Shown: positions 9,056 to 20,994 of the stretch, piece after piece | Layout: each line of letters begins with the position of its first letter | Position numbering within the stretch: the first letter of the stretch is position 1 | Program-made: the position numbers and the translations under genes | Notes under the pieces: model-generated | Seen by the model: the letters and a program-made list of their open reading frames with translations, nothing else | Told to the model about the DNA's origin: nothing | Database searches by the model: none | Assembly (NCBI GenBank): GCA_002270565.1 | Contig: NQMI01000006.1 | Location: 392,244-456,243, forward strand | DNA: 64,000 bases | Origin: Stenocarpella maydis | Taxonomy: Eukaryota; Ascomycota; Sordariomycetes; Diaporthales; Diaporthaceae | Reading direction: 5' to 3'

Positions 9056-12000
9056 CTAGAACGCAGAGCGTGTGCGAATATCCTGCATTATCTTATTAGC
9101 TTTTTCCTTGAGAAAACAGGGCTAACACGTGTGCAAATCAGGTTGGGACTCACCGAAAGCTTCCGCTCAACCTCCCGGACCGAGCGGTCCAGCTCTCCCG
9201 CGATCATTATCTTCTTGTCGCTGGGGAGGAGTGAGTACCTCTCGCACAGGTCGCCATCGATTACCCCCTTGACCGGCGCGTAGTAGCCACGGTACATGAG
9301 GTGGTCGCGCCCCGCGAGCGGTGCATCCTCGGACCTCATGTGCTGTTCCAGGCTCTGGAAGAAGTCCACGTCTTCCCTGCTCGCGAAGGGGATGAAGACT
9401 CCGATGGTGCCCTGGATGCCGCCCCACAGGAGCACCTCCTGGCCACCGACGACAAGACTCGTCTTGGTGATACTTGTTGGCAGGTCCTGCGTGTAGTAGT
9501 GGGCCATGAGGTCCAATCTGTGAGCCGTGGCGTGAAGGTACGGCCGTGCGTGGGTGAGGTGCACCTCGGAGCCGGGCTCATCAGCCTCGAGGCTTGCCTT
9601 CTCCGGGCACCGCAGGATCCAGACATTGCCGAATTTGTCAGAACCAGCTACCGACTCGTAGTCGACCATGGTCGTTGACGTCACCCACCGGTTGACCGTA
9701 TCAGACACAAAAGGTATCATCTTGTTGGTCTCGGGCTTGTATATAACATATGTCACACCCTGCTGCACGTCACTGACAATGATGCGGTTACCTTGGGCTT
9801 GAAGAGACACGATGAGGTTCGGTGTGACTTCGGCCTGCGATTTCCTCAACAACTGCCGCAGACCCAGGTCGTAGATTCGTAATGTTGTACCGATGCCGGC
9901 CAATAACCTGCCTTGGAATGGCAGCAGAGCCATAGGTGGCTCTTCCACCTTGGTCTTGTGAATGAACTCCAGTTCCCTCCCGTTCTCCTGGAATCGGTAG
10001 ACGTGGATATAGCCCTCGGTGAACTGCCGCGGGCTGAGAATCAAGTCCTTAGCCGTGCCCACAATCAGGAAGCTTTCGCCATCCTGACTTGCGAACGGCA
10101 CCACAGCCACGCTCACTGCTGCCTCGTTGCCATCCAGGTCTACCCTGTATGTGACGCCGGGTTCTTCTGAAGCTGGATCGACTACGTTGATGCACGATGC
10201 CCATCGCCCCCTTCCCCGAGGGTGCCCGAAGTCTTCAGGTGGGAGGACTGTGGAGTCGCCATTAACAACTCCTGGGTCCGCCAGTAGCTGTTGTCTTAGC
10301 TCTGGGGGCAGAGTGTTGTTGTCGGCCTCAATTGTATAGAAATAAGGCTGCTCGGGATGCTTGACCAGCTTCTTGGGCGTGTAAGTGAGTGGTATCGACT
10401 TTTGAATCAGATTTTCACTGAGCTTCTCAATTGAAAAGATTCTGTGATGCGCTGTCAGTATTGTTACGATGCTGGTAGTAATGGCAGAGATCCATGTGTT
10501 TGTGAATATCAGAAGGAACAATTGAAATCTTAAAAAAGATTACAAGGCCTCATTGCCAGAAAAAGGCAGTCGGTATCCCTTTTATCATCATGAAATGGGG
10601 GGAATGAAGGGTGTGTGGTTGTGGCAAAGTAAGGAAAACTAACCGCAGGTAATTGGCATGGATGCCTACAATGCCCTCAACGCATTGCTCACTATTGAAG
10701 CTCCAACCCCACTCCAGTTCAGGATAGTCAAGAGGTGTCATCATGAAGCTTCGGGTGAGGGGATCCGCGTATCCAAGCCATGCCCTGGAGCTTAGGGCAA
10801 GGACACAGACCGACCCTTGGCAGGTCACCTGGAATAGCCTGACAGATTTGATGCCCAGGAACTTCTGGCGAGTATCTGTCAGGTCGCCCGTGATCTCATC
10901 CAGGACAGTCCGCAAGTAGACGCCAGAATGCAGACCGATGTGCAAGTACAGCGTAGACCCTCCGGTAGCGGAGTCTTCCATCGCCATGATGCACAGCGAA
11001 GATGGAGCTGCAGACAATGCCTGCACAGACTTGTTCTCCAGTGTAGAGTCAGGGTCCAGACTCAGCACGCGGACCGTACGATCGTCGCACCCGACGGCCA
11101 GGAAAGAGCTCCTCTGCCGGCCTTCAGGGACATCACCAAGACTCAGACACGTTACCGTGCCGAACATCTCCTTCTTCTCATCGTACTCAGCCAGCGATCC
11201 ATCTTCGTCCATCTCGAAGTAGACAATCTCGCCAGAGCTAAGGGCGATGGCGACCTGTCTGGAATTCGTAGTTGCGGCCACAATGGATCTGTGTTGCGGA
11301 GCACTCCACTCATTGACACGGCCGCTTCGAATATGCCGTATTCCTTTAGGGTGGACCTGAATGAGGCCGTCGTCTCCGAGTTGCTGAACGGCTAGGGTGG
11401 GAACCGAGTCGAGGAAGCCAGTATCACTGACTTGTTCGACAGTCTCGCCGATGCTGAGGACCAGTGTGCTATTACTAAAGGATAGAATAATGTACGCATC
11501 GAACTGGTCGTCACTCTGAAGCTTGGTGGTCCAGACTGCAGATGGCGTGCCGGGAAGCTCCGAAGCCACGATCTCATTAACCTCAAGGCCATGTTTGAGC
11601 GTCCGAAATGTGCTGCGTGCACCGTTGCCGCACACGGAGTAAATCTGCGGTGCGTCATCGTCTGTAAGGTTCGCAACCTTGCAGTCCAGGAGAGGGTTCA
11701 TTGAGTTGACGCTCTCAACAAGAGCCAGATTTTCGTTCGGGCGGGGATGGAAGTAGGCAGGCTCGTAGGGGGCCTGGGGATCCGTCGGATAGTTGTCGCT
11801 GCTGAACTCAAGCTCCTCGTCGTCGTCGCCGAGCTTCTCAAACTGGTAGAACTGGTGGTTGCCGAACTCGCTCGCCACAAATAAGAATCCACTCTTCAGG
11901 ATGCACAAACTAGATGCGACCGGAACAGTGTCAAAGTATTTGATCTTAAGGCGCTCAACCTCGCCAGTTGGGTTGCCTTCGGCATCCTCGACCATGTCAA

Positions 12001-13140
12001 TGGTCACCTTGAACAAATCCCCATCTTCGGTCTGCAGGAGGAAGAAGAAAAGACCGGCGCTGTTCTTGAGCTTATGCATGACTCCTGCAACAATAGTGCG
12101 CTTCCGCTGGGGATCCTCTGTTGCGCCTCTCCGCCGTGGGATGGGCACGCGGAAAGCTTCTTGGTTTGAGTGCCGGTATGTGACGTTCTCCTCTCCGCAG
12201 ACCAGCACACCCGAAGGACCGTCGTTGCCTCCCGGAACCTGGAATAGCAGACTCGAAGTGGGGTCAACAGGCTCCGACCACTTGCGGACAACGTGGTTCA
12301 GCCCCAGGTCAAGCTCGTAGTACACCAGTTGCGTTTCCGCCTCCCGAGCGGCCTGGCCTGAAGAGTCCTGGTCCGCCTCCGTGTACTCGGTTTCCAAGGC
12401 GGCGAAGACGGGGTTCGCGTAGCCGACATCAAGAGCCACGAGGGAGAAGACAAGCACGCCAGGCTTGTGAGCCTCCAGGGGAGAGGATATGGTGAGCTCT
12501 GCCTGGGAGTTTCGGTTCAGGACGTAGACGAGCTTGTTCTTCTCCACGGACGCGATCAGGCACGCCCGGCCCTTTGGGTCTGCCGCGAGGAACTGGCCCG
12601 GGATGACTCGACGGATCCCAGACTTTCCGAAGGTCTCGAGGTGGATACGGGTGAATCTGTTCTGCGCCGGCTGGTACTCGACAATGGCGATCCTACCAGA
12701 GTCGGTGGCCAGGATGATGTAGTCTGCGACCGTTGTCAGCCAAGGTCTGGTAGGTGAGATGGGCCCTTCGTACAAAGACAGACACAGCCCGATCATGTTG
12801 AGGCTGGCGAAAGATCTGGCAGGTCGGCTTTGAATCACTAAGAGCCCACGCTTCAAGAAGGGGAGAGCGGGAGTGCGAAGAGAGGGGCTGGCTTACCTTT
12901 GCTGCTGCCGGCCAGACGGAAGGCGGCGATGGCCCTGATGATGCCAAAGACATCGTGCGAGAGCAGCGTGATGACCTTGCCCTGAGTGGGATCGGGCCGC
13001 AGGAGAGCAAGACGCGATCCACAGGCAGTGATGATCTGCTGCTCCTTGGTGCCCGAGAACTGACCCAGGACGGCCTGGCTGATGGTCGAAGGAGGCTGGA
13101 TCGTCAGGGAATACAGGAACATGTTGGACGTGGTCGCCAT
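9056..13140 (-). CDS. RSE1: Pre-mRNA-splicing factor RSE1 (SF3b subunit 3)
   Basis: Orthologue of yeast Rse1 and human SF3B3/SAP130, a beta-propeller scaffold of the SF3b part of U2 snRNP that helps recognise the branch site. Exons on the minus strand: 13140-12897, 12723-10644, 10441-9154 and 9082-9056, giving 1212 residues, matching the roughly 1200 of fungal orthologues. The N-terminus reads [24 protein letters not shown] in overlapping blocks and continues through [14 protein letters not shown], both family hallmarks; the C-terminus has the CPSF_A-type region ([13 protein letters not shown]). Introns are GT-AG, of 173, 202 and 71 bp; the last exon codes only DIRTRSAF. The first intron joins in codon phase 1 to restore [12 protein letters not shown]. 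It is divergent from MSS51. Confidence 0.96.
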
Positions 13141-13580
13141 CTTGACTTCTGGGTCGCAGATGGCCTGTGCAGAGCCCTCATGGGTCTATTGACGCTGGAC
13201 TTGGAGCAGCCTCTGGAGGGGGGGGGGCGAGGGCGAGAGCGAGGTCGAGGAGGGCGGGGTCGGATTGTTTTGTTGAAGCTCGAAGCTTCAAGTGGTGGCG
13301 GGTTGGGTGTTTCCAGACGCGACGAGGTCGAAAGCTGCGTCCAAGCTCGCTTGTCTGCCTGCCCTGGGGGAAAAAAATATGGCACGAAGTGCTGCGCCAC
13401 TTTTCAATTCGAGCTTCAGCCACACCTGCACCTGCACCACCCCAGCTCGCCCAGGCCGTTTCTCCAAATCATGAGCTCACTTCACTCACTCGACTTCAAG
13501 AGGCCTGGCGATCCAGAAGACTACGTTTTCAGTAGACTTCTTAATTTCTCAGCGACACCGAAACCGGGAGAGACCTCGCG
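13141..13580. promoter_or_regulatory. Shared 440-bp divergent promoter of RSE1 and MSS51
   Basis: The only DNA between the two start codons, so both core promoters and 5' UTRs must fit here. A G-run lies at about 13217-13225. I did not recognise a TATA box or a named transcription factor site. Confidence 0.5.
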
Positions 13581-15174
13581 ATGGCACCGTCAATTGACTC
13601 GGCATCGCGTGCTGCGCTGAGAACCATGTGTCGGCAATGCGCCCGGTCTACCGTGAAGCAATGGGCTCCTCGCATAGCAGCATCATCATCGACGACTACG
13701 CGGTCAGTACACACGGGAAGACCCGCGAAGCCGGCAAGACGGACAGTCACCGCCCCCAGGTCAGGCGGGATCACGCGCCCTTCCTCGAGCTTCGCGCAAG
13801 CTGCGACAGCGTTTGGTTTCAAGAACGAGGCCTACAGCGAAAGCGCCGCCTCCAACAGGCAGGTCTTGACCGAGGACAACCTCTTCCACTCATATACCGA
13901 CTCTCCCATTCCCGAGATCCGACAGCGTGCTGCATTCATGCGCCAACATGCCTACTGTCCCTGCCCAGATCACCGCCCGACCCGGCTCTCCGAGAGTGGC
14001 CAGCCCTTGCGGCAGGACGCCGCGACGGCACCGTTACCCCCGGCGCACATCGACTTCGAGTGCCCGGACTGTGGCGTTCCCGTATACTGCAGCAAGGAGC
14101 ACTGGATGGCAGACTACGAGGCCCACCTGGAGATATGCGACACGCTGAGGCAGATCAACGAGGATGACCACGACCTCAGGTCCGGCAGGTTCTTCCCAGA
14201 GTTCCAGTACGCCGGCCCGCAGCTGGAGGAGGCCATGGTGAACATGACCAACTGGGACACGTTCCTGTACACGAGAAACTTCGAGGCCATCAACTCGGAC
14301 AGGAGCATGCGCCAGGCCACCAGGCTCCTCACCTATCCTGTCACCGTCGGGAGCATCCTGCACGAGCTCAGCCCCTACACCCTGCGCACCGGCGGCCGCC
14401 TCACTCCGGAGGGCCTCAAGAGCTTCAGTGCCCTGCGCTACACCCTGCACCCGCCCCGCACCGGCGGCGGCACCGAGATCAAGAACCTGCGCCTCGAGGC
14501 GCCCCCCGTGCGGCTCTTCGTTCTGGGCGCCCGCGCAGAGTCGTCGCTGCCCCGCGACGCCTGGGTCCAGCTCGCCCACCTCTTCCCGCGCTCCAGCTTC
14601 CACCTCATCTTCATCGGCCCGGAGGCCATGGCCAACCGCGACGACGAGTTCCCCCTGCCCAAGAGGACCCCCGGCAACCCCTTCGGCGCCGTCGTCGAGC
14701 GGCCCTGGCATAACATGAAGATCAGCACCATCGTCGACTACTACCACACCATCCACAGAACCGGCCACTTCTACCCATACGATCCCTACTTCGACTGCTT
14801 CGTGCTCTTCCACCCCGGCCTGGGCCACCCGGCCAGCTCGCACGAGTGGGCCGAGACCATCCCCATGCTGCTCGAGACCAAGGCGCCCATCATCGTCACG
14901 GGATATACCCAGTACGACATGGAGAGGGACATCGAATGGGTCAACAAGACGGCCGCTGGCGAGTTCGACCTGCTGCTGAATCCCGGGGAGAACACCTTCA
15001 GGAGTCTGAGGTGGGATCTCAATGATATGGACCCCCAGGATATCACTTGCGGCAACTGGGGGGTGTGGGCCTTCCGTGGAAAGAGGTAAGACTTTTTCCC
15101 CATATTGACCCAGTCGCATTCCAGATTCTAATTATTTGCACAGATATGAGACAACGAGAAAAGACGTCGAGTAG
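13581..15174 (+). CDS. MSS51: Mss51-type mitochondrial COX1 translation activator
   Basis: Homologue of yeast Mss51, which activates COX1 mRNA translation and couples it to cytochrome oxidase assembly in mitochondria. Two exons: 13581-15085 and 15144-15174. The main frame reads on to a TAA inside a good donor (AG|GTAAG), but splicing restores RGKRYETTRKDVE, so the protein is about 511 rather than 502 residues. The N-terminus is a basic Ser/Arg-rich presequence. Residues about 125-185 form the Mss51 zinc finger (CPCPDH, then CPDCGVPVYC...EHW...H...C). The C-terminal Mss51 domain follows, with segments such as VRLFVLGARAESSLP and DCFVLFHPGLGHP. Fungal homologues are often labelled mitochondrial splicing suppressor 51. 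Confidence 0.9.
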
Positions 15175-15818
15175 AAGTCAGTAATTCCACGTTGGAAAGC
15201 CCTCGATGACAGGTCAATGCAAGAGGATCTAGAAATATGTACCATACAAGCAGTGTATATCTCTTGTACATAACATATGGTCTGGAATATAGCCATATCA
15301 TAGTATTGCGCTGGCTTCGTCACTGACAAGCCCTGCCTCAATTACCCAGCACTCGTTCCGCAAATACCCTGTTTGCGCCCCCCCCCGAACATACTTCCCC
15401 CCGGGCTGCCACTAGCTCCCTATCTGCAAGGTGGATGGGGCGAAGCGCCAGTTCTGTTGTCTCGCCATGCGTCGGTGGTCACCGAAACACTCGTGTAAGC
15501 TATGGGCGACGGTACCTCAAGATATTTTGCACGCTTCATTATTAGTGCATAAGCTCCTGACATGAAATGTTATTATTAATATAATTTCGTCGGCAGATAA
15601 AAGGGAAGATTGATGGTGGGAAAAGGAGAAGCTTACTCTCCTCAGGGACATGAAGGTCCAAATCGAACGAATTATTAGGTGGACTTTTGACCGCCCTTCT
15701 TGGGGTCGTCCGCTGCACGGTGCTTCACTACTGGGTCCTGGCGACGGCGGTGGCGCCGGCTGTCTTCATGTCGTCCTTGTTGAAACAAAACCGCACTTGC
15801 ACCTTGCGTCTTGTGCAC
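15175..15818. other. Intergenic, no supported gene
   Basis: The 3' region of MSS51 followed by unremarkable DNA with a short AT-rich stretch near 15530-15600. Nothing else was recognised. Confidence 0.5.
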
Positions 15819-17614
15819 CTATTTGGGCAGGACGACATTTCCCAGTTTCTTAAGCTTGAAAGCTGAAAGGTACCAAAGTAGGGTTTGGTCCCAAACGAGC
15901 GTATAATCCACCGTACTGTCCTTGGCCACCCGACGTTGGGGCACGAACTCCGGCGCCCACGCCAGCGATCGTCGCGCCTGTGCAGAGGCCGGGGAGCCTG
16001 GCGCCGCCGTCCGTTGCGCCCCGGATTGCGCCAGGCGCTGCAGAGGATGGGATGCCTTGTTTTCGGTTGCCTTCTTGTCGGGTGCCTCGTTTTCGGGCCA
16101 CAACCTCATCCAGATTCTCATGCCGGGCTTAATTGACTGCTCTCACAAGACGGGCAGGATGACCTCGCCATCCGGCCCTATCAGGTCGTAAAGACCTTCA
16201 TGGACGCGAGGCCCGATGATTTCCACGTGCATAAAAGCCTGTTCGACCAATTCTTCCAATCCCTGTGCAGGGGCAATTGAATCTCCGTCAGGCACAGGAT
16301 CCGCAATCTTGTAACAGACAAATGCCACATTGGCTGGGGAAACGTGCTGCTTACCTTCCACGTATTCACCAAATTCCAAGGGGAGTTGAACTTCCTGCCG
16401 ATGCAATCCTTAAATTTAATGGGATCAGGTATGATAGGTTCGGTTTCCTGTAATATCAGGGCAATGCTTAACCCGGGACGAACGAAGTCGTCCCATAATT
16501 CTGGCGGTACGGCCCGGCCATCGTGCAAAAGGGTGTACCGGCCAGCATTTACTCCTCCTTCCTCAGCGGAATCCTGTGGATACGAGTGCTTGATTATCTC
16601 TTTCATATCCTGTTGCATTTGGTTAATTCTTCATGCTTCCGTGCACAAATTCAGGCAACCTCGACTGCAGGGGGGCAAGGCTCTTACTGCCCACGTCCTG
16701 CACTGCTCCAATGGTATCTCAATCTTACCTATAACCCAGACTGTTCCTGAAAAGTATTCCCACGCATTGGGGGCCCTGTGCCATATTCGGACTAGACCCC
16801 AGCGCCTCATCCTGGTCTCTCGATGTTGGGGAATCTTCGAAGTCGAGGTCATGCTGGTAGTCAATATTGTCCAAGACTTGTCTGTGCATCACTTCTGCAC
16901 TCGTTCAGGAAGCGTTCAAGCATTACGCCGCCGGGTACATCTCCCGCACCATGCAGGGAGTCCTGACCTTCCGCGGCCCTCAGGCTCCATTTGATGCTGC
17001 CAACTTGTTCGAGGAGGTAGGTCATGTCGTGCCGGATGGCGGCGACGTCGCCGACGATCTGGGTGCTGTCCTTCTTGATGCCATGGGTGATGACCCTGCA
17101 ACACTATCACCAAAGCTGCTACAATAACCAGGTCGGTCGAGAGGTGGGAGAAAGGTTTGGGGGTGGGGCTACGTTGGAAGTGAAGGGGTGACACTCACGT
17201 CGTTCGATAGTCCAGCGCGAAATTAAGCGACAACTTGTGCGTCTCAAGCCTCGCCATGAGCCCCTCGACCCTCTTCCTCCCGGACGTGGCCCACGAGAGC
17301 CGGGAACGCGCACCGCGGAGGGCCTCATCCATCTCCAGCAGGACGGCATGGCAGCCGAGGGCCACGCCGACAATGTGCTGCTGGCCGCGAGGGGAGGAGT
17401 AGGAGGAGCCGTGGCCGGGTTCGTCAAGGTCTTCGGCAAGCATCTCCAGGACCGCCGACAGGCCCGACATGTCCTTGCGAACCTGAATCATGTCCTTCCT
17501 CGCATCCTTGACGTTGCGCATCAGGAAGGATGCGGAAGAGGTTACCTTGACGACGAGCTTGACGATCGTCAGTACCGAAGCGGCCGCTCCGACGGCTGCT
17601 CCGACAGCCTCCAT
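15819..17614 (-). pseudogene. STAND-N / ubiquitin-like domain gene, apparently broken
   Basis: Reads right to left. Exon 1 (17614-17199) encodes an N-terminal helical domain (MEAVGAAVGAAASVLTIVKL...) like the fungal N-terminal domain of STAND proteins (PigL_N type). It splices across a 103-bp GT-AG intron to 17095, giving VITHGIKKDSTQIVGDVAAI..., which then meets a stop near 16857. Further on, 16618-16356 and 16262-16146, joined by a clear intron, encode a ubiquitin-like domain: PIKFKDCIGRKFNSPWNLVNTWK, in two blocks, joined to GLEELVEQAFMHVE and YDLIGPDGEVILPVL. There TGA (16145-16143) replaces the Trp expected in the family before EQSIKPG, and the frame stays open to 15819. This domain pair is common in fungal STAND-related genes. 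The stop and the unresolved middle suggest a pseudogene or a truncated allele; further introns are possible. Confidence 0.65.
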
Positions 17615-18806
17615 GGATTCTAACTTTTGGCCTCCAGGGCTAACAGAAAAGAGGGTTAAGGCTGTCGCAGGAGATTAAGGGACCCTGCGTAGAATGGCAC
17701 GCGGTGCCCGGAGTCAAGGGGTATAAGGTTTGCGGTTGGTTAATCTGAGCTGGGTAGTTGACCGTTGGAAAAACCCCTCCCCGGTGGCCACCTAGGTATA
17801 TTGATGGAAGGTCGCACACGCTTCATTACAAGCATAGTATGAGGGCAAAGCCCCTCACAGTATGCCTTGTCGATAAGCCATATCGAGGGTGACTTTCGCT
17901 GCATTTCCGCCCAATATGAACATGAGCCAGCCTGATATCTCCAGGACTGCATCCTGTGTTCAGCGACGTAGCAGTTTCGTCAAGACGGTCCAAGTATTCG
18001 GTCGTAGATTTGAGGAGTGTAGTCATCTATTCACTTGCAGAGGAAACTTTTCTACTGACATAAATTCCGATTGTCATCCACATTGTTCCATTCCTTTTAT
18101 TGCTGTCCCTGTCTTTGATGGAAAAGACTTCTGGCGTTTGGGATTTTAAGTGCACGTGATGGTCTCGAGATCTTGAAAGTATTAAAATCGGAATAAAAGC
18201 TGAGGAGGAAGTGTTGAGTCTCTTCAAAAGCGAAGATTCCCTAGACTTAGAAAGTTCAAAGAAGAGTACATCGAGACATAGTGCTTGCCTGATGAGGAGG
18301 TAGAACAAAACGAGACTCCTCTGAACAAGATTTTCCTCTAAGTACCTAGGCACTTACCCGAGGACCCCGAACTTACCTACTCCCATCTTAAATAAACCCA
18401 TACTACACGGTACATCACTGTTGCGTGAGCAAAATAAGGAACAGCTTCAAGATAATTAAACCTATCAATATCAATCAGATTGTCTCAAGGTGATGCTTGG
18501 AACATGGGTAATAAAGCATGTGACAAAGCTGCCCTGATCATACGATCATGTAGTATTTGAATCCACGGAAAAGTCTGAATATCACCGACTGTAAATGATC
18601 ATTGTCACATCTACAAATACTACGTATTTGGCATCAACCAAAGAGCAGGAACTTATTAAGCACCGAGCTGAATTTACTTATAAAGAGAAAACAAATATAT
18701 GCCTAGCCAATATATAACCCACTATCGGCAGGCACAACCTACTGGTACTCCACTACTTCACTCAGTTGCAGACTGGGCCCTTTGGGCCCAAGAACCTTAA
18801 CTACTA
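17615..18806. other. Intergenic up to the pogo element
   Basis: Upstream DNA of the STAND-N gene, becoming AT-rich and repeat-like from about 18360. An ACCTAGGTA motif lies at 17790-17798. No gene is supported. Confidence 0.5.
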
Positions 18807-18851
18807 CCATCTGACACCCACTAGTGGGACACCCCTACCAGTGGAATGAGG
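18807..18851. repeat. Left terminal inverted repeat of the pogo element
   Basis: A 45-bp repeat starting ccatctgacacccactagtg, preceded by TA. Against the right repeat there are four mismatches, at repeat positions 10, 22, 37 and 41; three are transitions. Confidence 0.9.
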
Positions 18852-20409
18852 AGCCACATACAAACTGCCCAAACTCATGATGCACATAAAATACTTAATA
18901 ATTGGTGTTGAGAGTTGATTTGTATAGTAAATTGAAGCTTAGAAGATAGCTAATCCATATATCTAGCCGGCTGCTTGATTCCACGCCTAGATATCGTGAC
19001 AATTGGTGCCGGAATGTCCTCCTTATCCTTATTGCCTAGTCCCTTATTACTAAAGCCTTTAAATACTTCTTTATTAGCAGGCATATCTTTTAAAGCCTGA
19101 AACTCCTCTTTAAGGTCTTTAATAGACCCTCCTTGGCTTAATATCTTATAAATACTTATGGATTTTTTGTTAGGGTTGGGGATGGCATAGCGTTTCTTTC
19201 TGCCCCTCTAAGTACTATTACGAGCCTTGAGCTTAGCGTTTTCTTGCTCTAAGAAGGCTATTCTAGCCTGCATTTCCTTAAAGGTGTTGGTGATGTTCCT
19301 GGCCCGCTATTTTTGCGCTGGGCTGGTGTTTTGAGCCAATTTGAGTATGTAGTCCCTTGTGATAAGGTCCTTATTGTTGGCATTCTCGGGTAAGGCTTTA
19401 GCCGTGCTATTCTCACGATTTTCTTAATTTAGCTGGATTTCCGGGTGATTTAACGCCTTCTGGCGGCTAATAGGCTAATTTCTAGTATGCCTTTAAGCTG
19501 ATTGAATAGTTGTTGGCTTTACAGCCGCTCTGGCCTTTACTAAACAATAAAGGAAGTTGATTTTACCCACAGGCGCTAAGTCGGTAATAGAGTTAAGTTT
19601 GGCTAATTCTTTTTGATAAGCAGCCTTAAGGATATTGAAATGTCTATTATCTGCTAGCTATAGCCTGTAAGTATATACTGGGAGGAAGTATAAAAAAACG
19701 TTGCTAAAGAAGCACTCCTTAATAAATTCCGCCTACTTAAGTATTATTAGTAAATAAACCTTTAATATAGTAATTAAAGAAATTTAAATACTAAAGTATG
19801 GCTTTTATAGCCATCTAAAATCAGTAGAATTACTTAGGAATCATTATCTCCTTGGATTTTATTTATCTAGGGTAAAAAAACATTACAAAGCTATGCTATA
19901 GTGATCTCATTATTAGTCCAGCTATTGGGCAATATAATATAGTGCTAAGGGTATAACTGCTTGAACTCTTATAAGAACTATTGGGCTTGAAGATCTTTGC
20001 CCTTAAAGATGATTCCCAAGTATAAATAGTAACCAGAAGCTGTAATAGCATTAATAAGGGTTACTTAAGCATGGCTGCTACTTATCTTCTTAAGGGCAGT
20101 TTTAATCTTCACAGATCCAAGCATAAGGCTGTTAATACCTAAAATTCATTAGTACCAACTATTATGAAGCTTTATAGGTATATAAATAATACCTTAGCCC
20201 TTTATAATACTACCCTTATCAACATTAACTATTAACTCTAGCTCAACCCAGCTAAATTGCTCTTAGTGGTTGAAATACTAGTGGATCGCCTTTAGCGTAA
20301 AGCCATTAAATTGGGCTGCTTTTTAAGGGCGAGAAATTTTCGTCTTAATATCATTATAGCAGCTTTTAAATAATGCTATTTAGTGCTTCTTAAGAGGCTG
20401 ATTATTACT

Positions 20410-20694
20410 TTATTTCTTTATAATAGCCTTAGTAATTTGCCGCACCACTAAGGCTGTTAGGGCATAGCCTAGTGATTCCTGCTTAATGATCCATTTGATA
20501 AGCCTATTCTCCTTAGCAATAGATAGGCGTTGAGCGGGCTGAATAGCCTTATTTTTGGATGCAGTACCATTTATCCGCTGGAAGAGTATCATCTTGGGTA
20601 TACTATGCTTTTGGGTAGCTTTACCTAAAGTAAGCCTATTATTGATGATATTAAATATAGCATTAGCTATATTCTCTTTATTATAGCTAGGCAT
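20410..20694 (-). pseudogene. Transposase N-terminal fragment (HTH_psq/CENP-B type)
   Basis: The longest open part of the element's transposase, 94 codons. It begins with the conserved start of fungal pogo transposases (MPSYNKENIANAI) and contains the psq helix-turn-helix block (KATQKHSIPKMIL...RINGTA) and the beginning of the CENP-B-like second DNA-binding module (RLIKWIIKQESLGYALT). It ends at a stop where the family continues. Lys, Ile and Asn are over-represented compared with relatives, as expected after many G:C to A:T changes. Confidence 0.85.
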
Positions 20695-20949
20695 TGTGTG
20701 GTTGGGTGGTAATTGAGAGGAATAGGCTGGGCTATTATGAAGAGAATTGAGAAATTAGGCCCTAGGTTTGGTATTTATGTGCGGGGTTTGGAATCTAATT
20801 GCAGCCGCTGTGATGCCCCTAAAACACTAACTACCTATATAAGCTTATTTACTAAGTAAATATTTACAGATTGATTAAATTCCTATGTGTATAGCTTCAA
20901 AATTGGCTGTGATACATGTAAGTTAATGTGGTGATATTTGTATGTAGGT

Positions 20950-20994
20950 CCTCGTTCTACTGGTAGGGGTGTTCCACTAGTGGGGGTCAGATGG
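20950..20994. repeat. Right terminal inverted repeat of the pogo element
   Basis: Reverse-complement partner of 18807-18851, followed by TA at 20995-20996. It sits in DNA of normal composition, which marks the sharp edge of the insertion. Confidence 0.9.

Larger units (their letters stand above)
18807..20994 (-). mobile_element. Fot1/pogo-type DNA transposon, RIP-degraded
   Basis: A 2188-bp element bounded by 45-bp terminal inverted repeats (18807-18851 and 20950-20994) that match at 41 of 45 positions, each flanked by TA, the target duplication of the Tc1/mariner/pogo group. The size fits Fot1-like elements. The minus strand carries the transposase relic: an intact start at 20694 reads MPSYNKENIANAI... 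with the HTH_psq/CENP-B-like block (RINGTASKN, QRLSIAKENRLIKWI). The catalytic part survives as interrupted sequence (a NVDKG block near 20235 where the family has NMDETG-like), and the C-terminus as a coiled coil (QARIAFLEQENAKLKARN) near 19250. Many stops and high AT content mean it cannot be active. Confidence 0.88.

Noticed and set aside
14034..15119. A 361-codon open frame antisense to MSS51
   Set aside because: A shadow caused by the very high GC at third positions of MSS51; the sense strand has clear family motifs.
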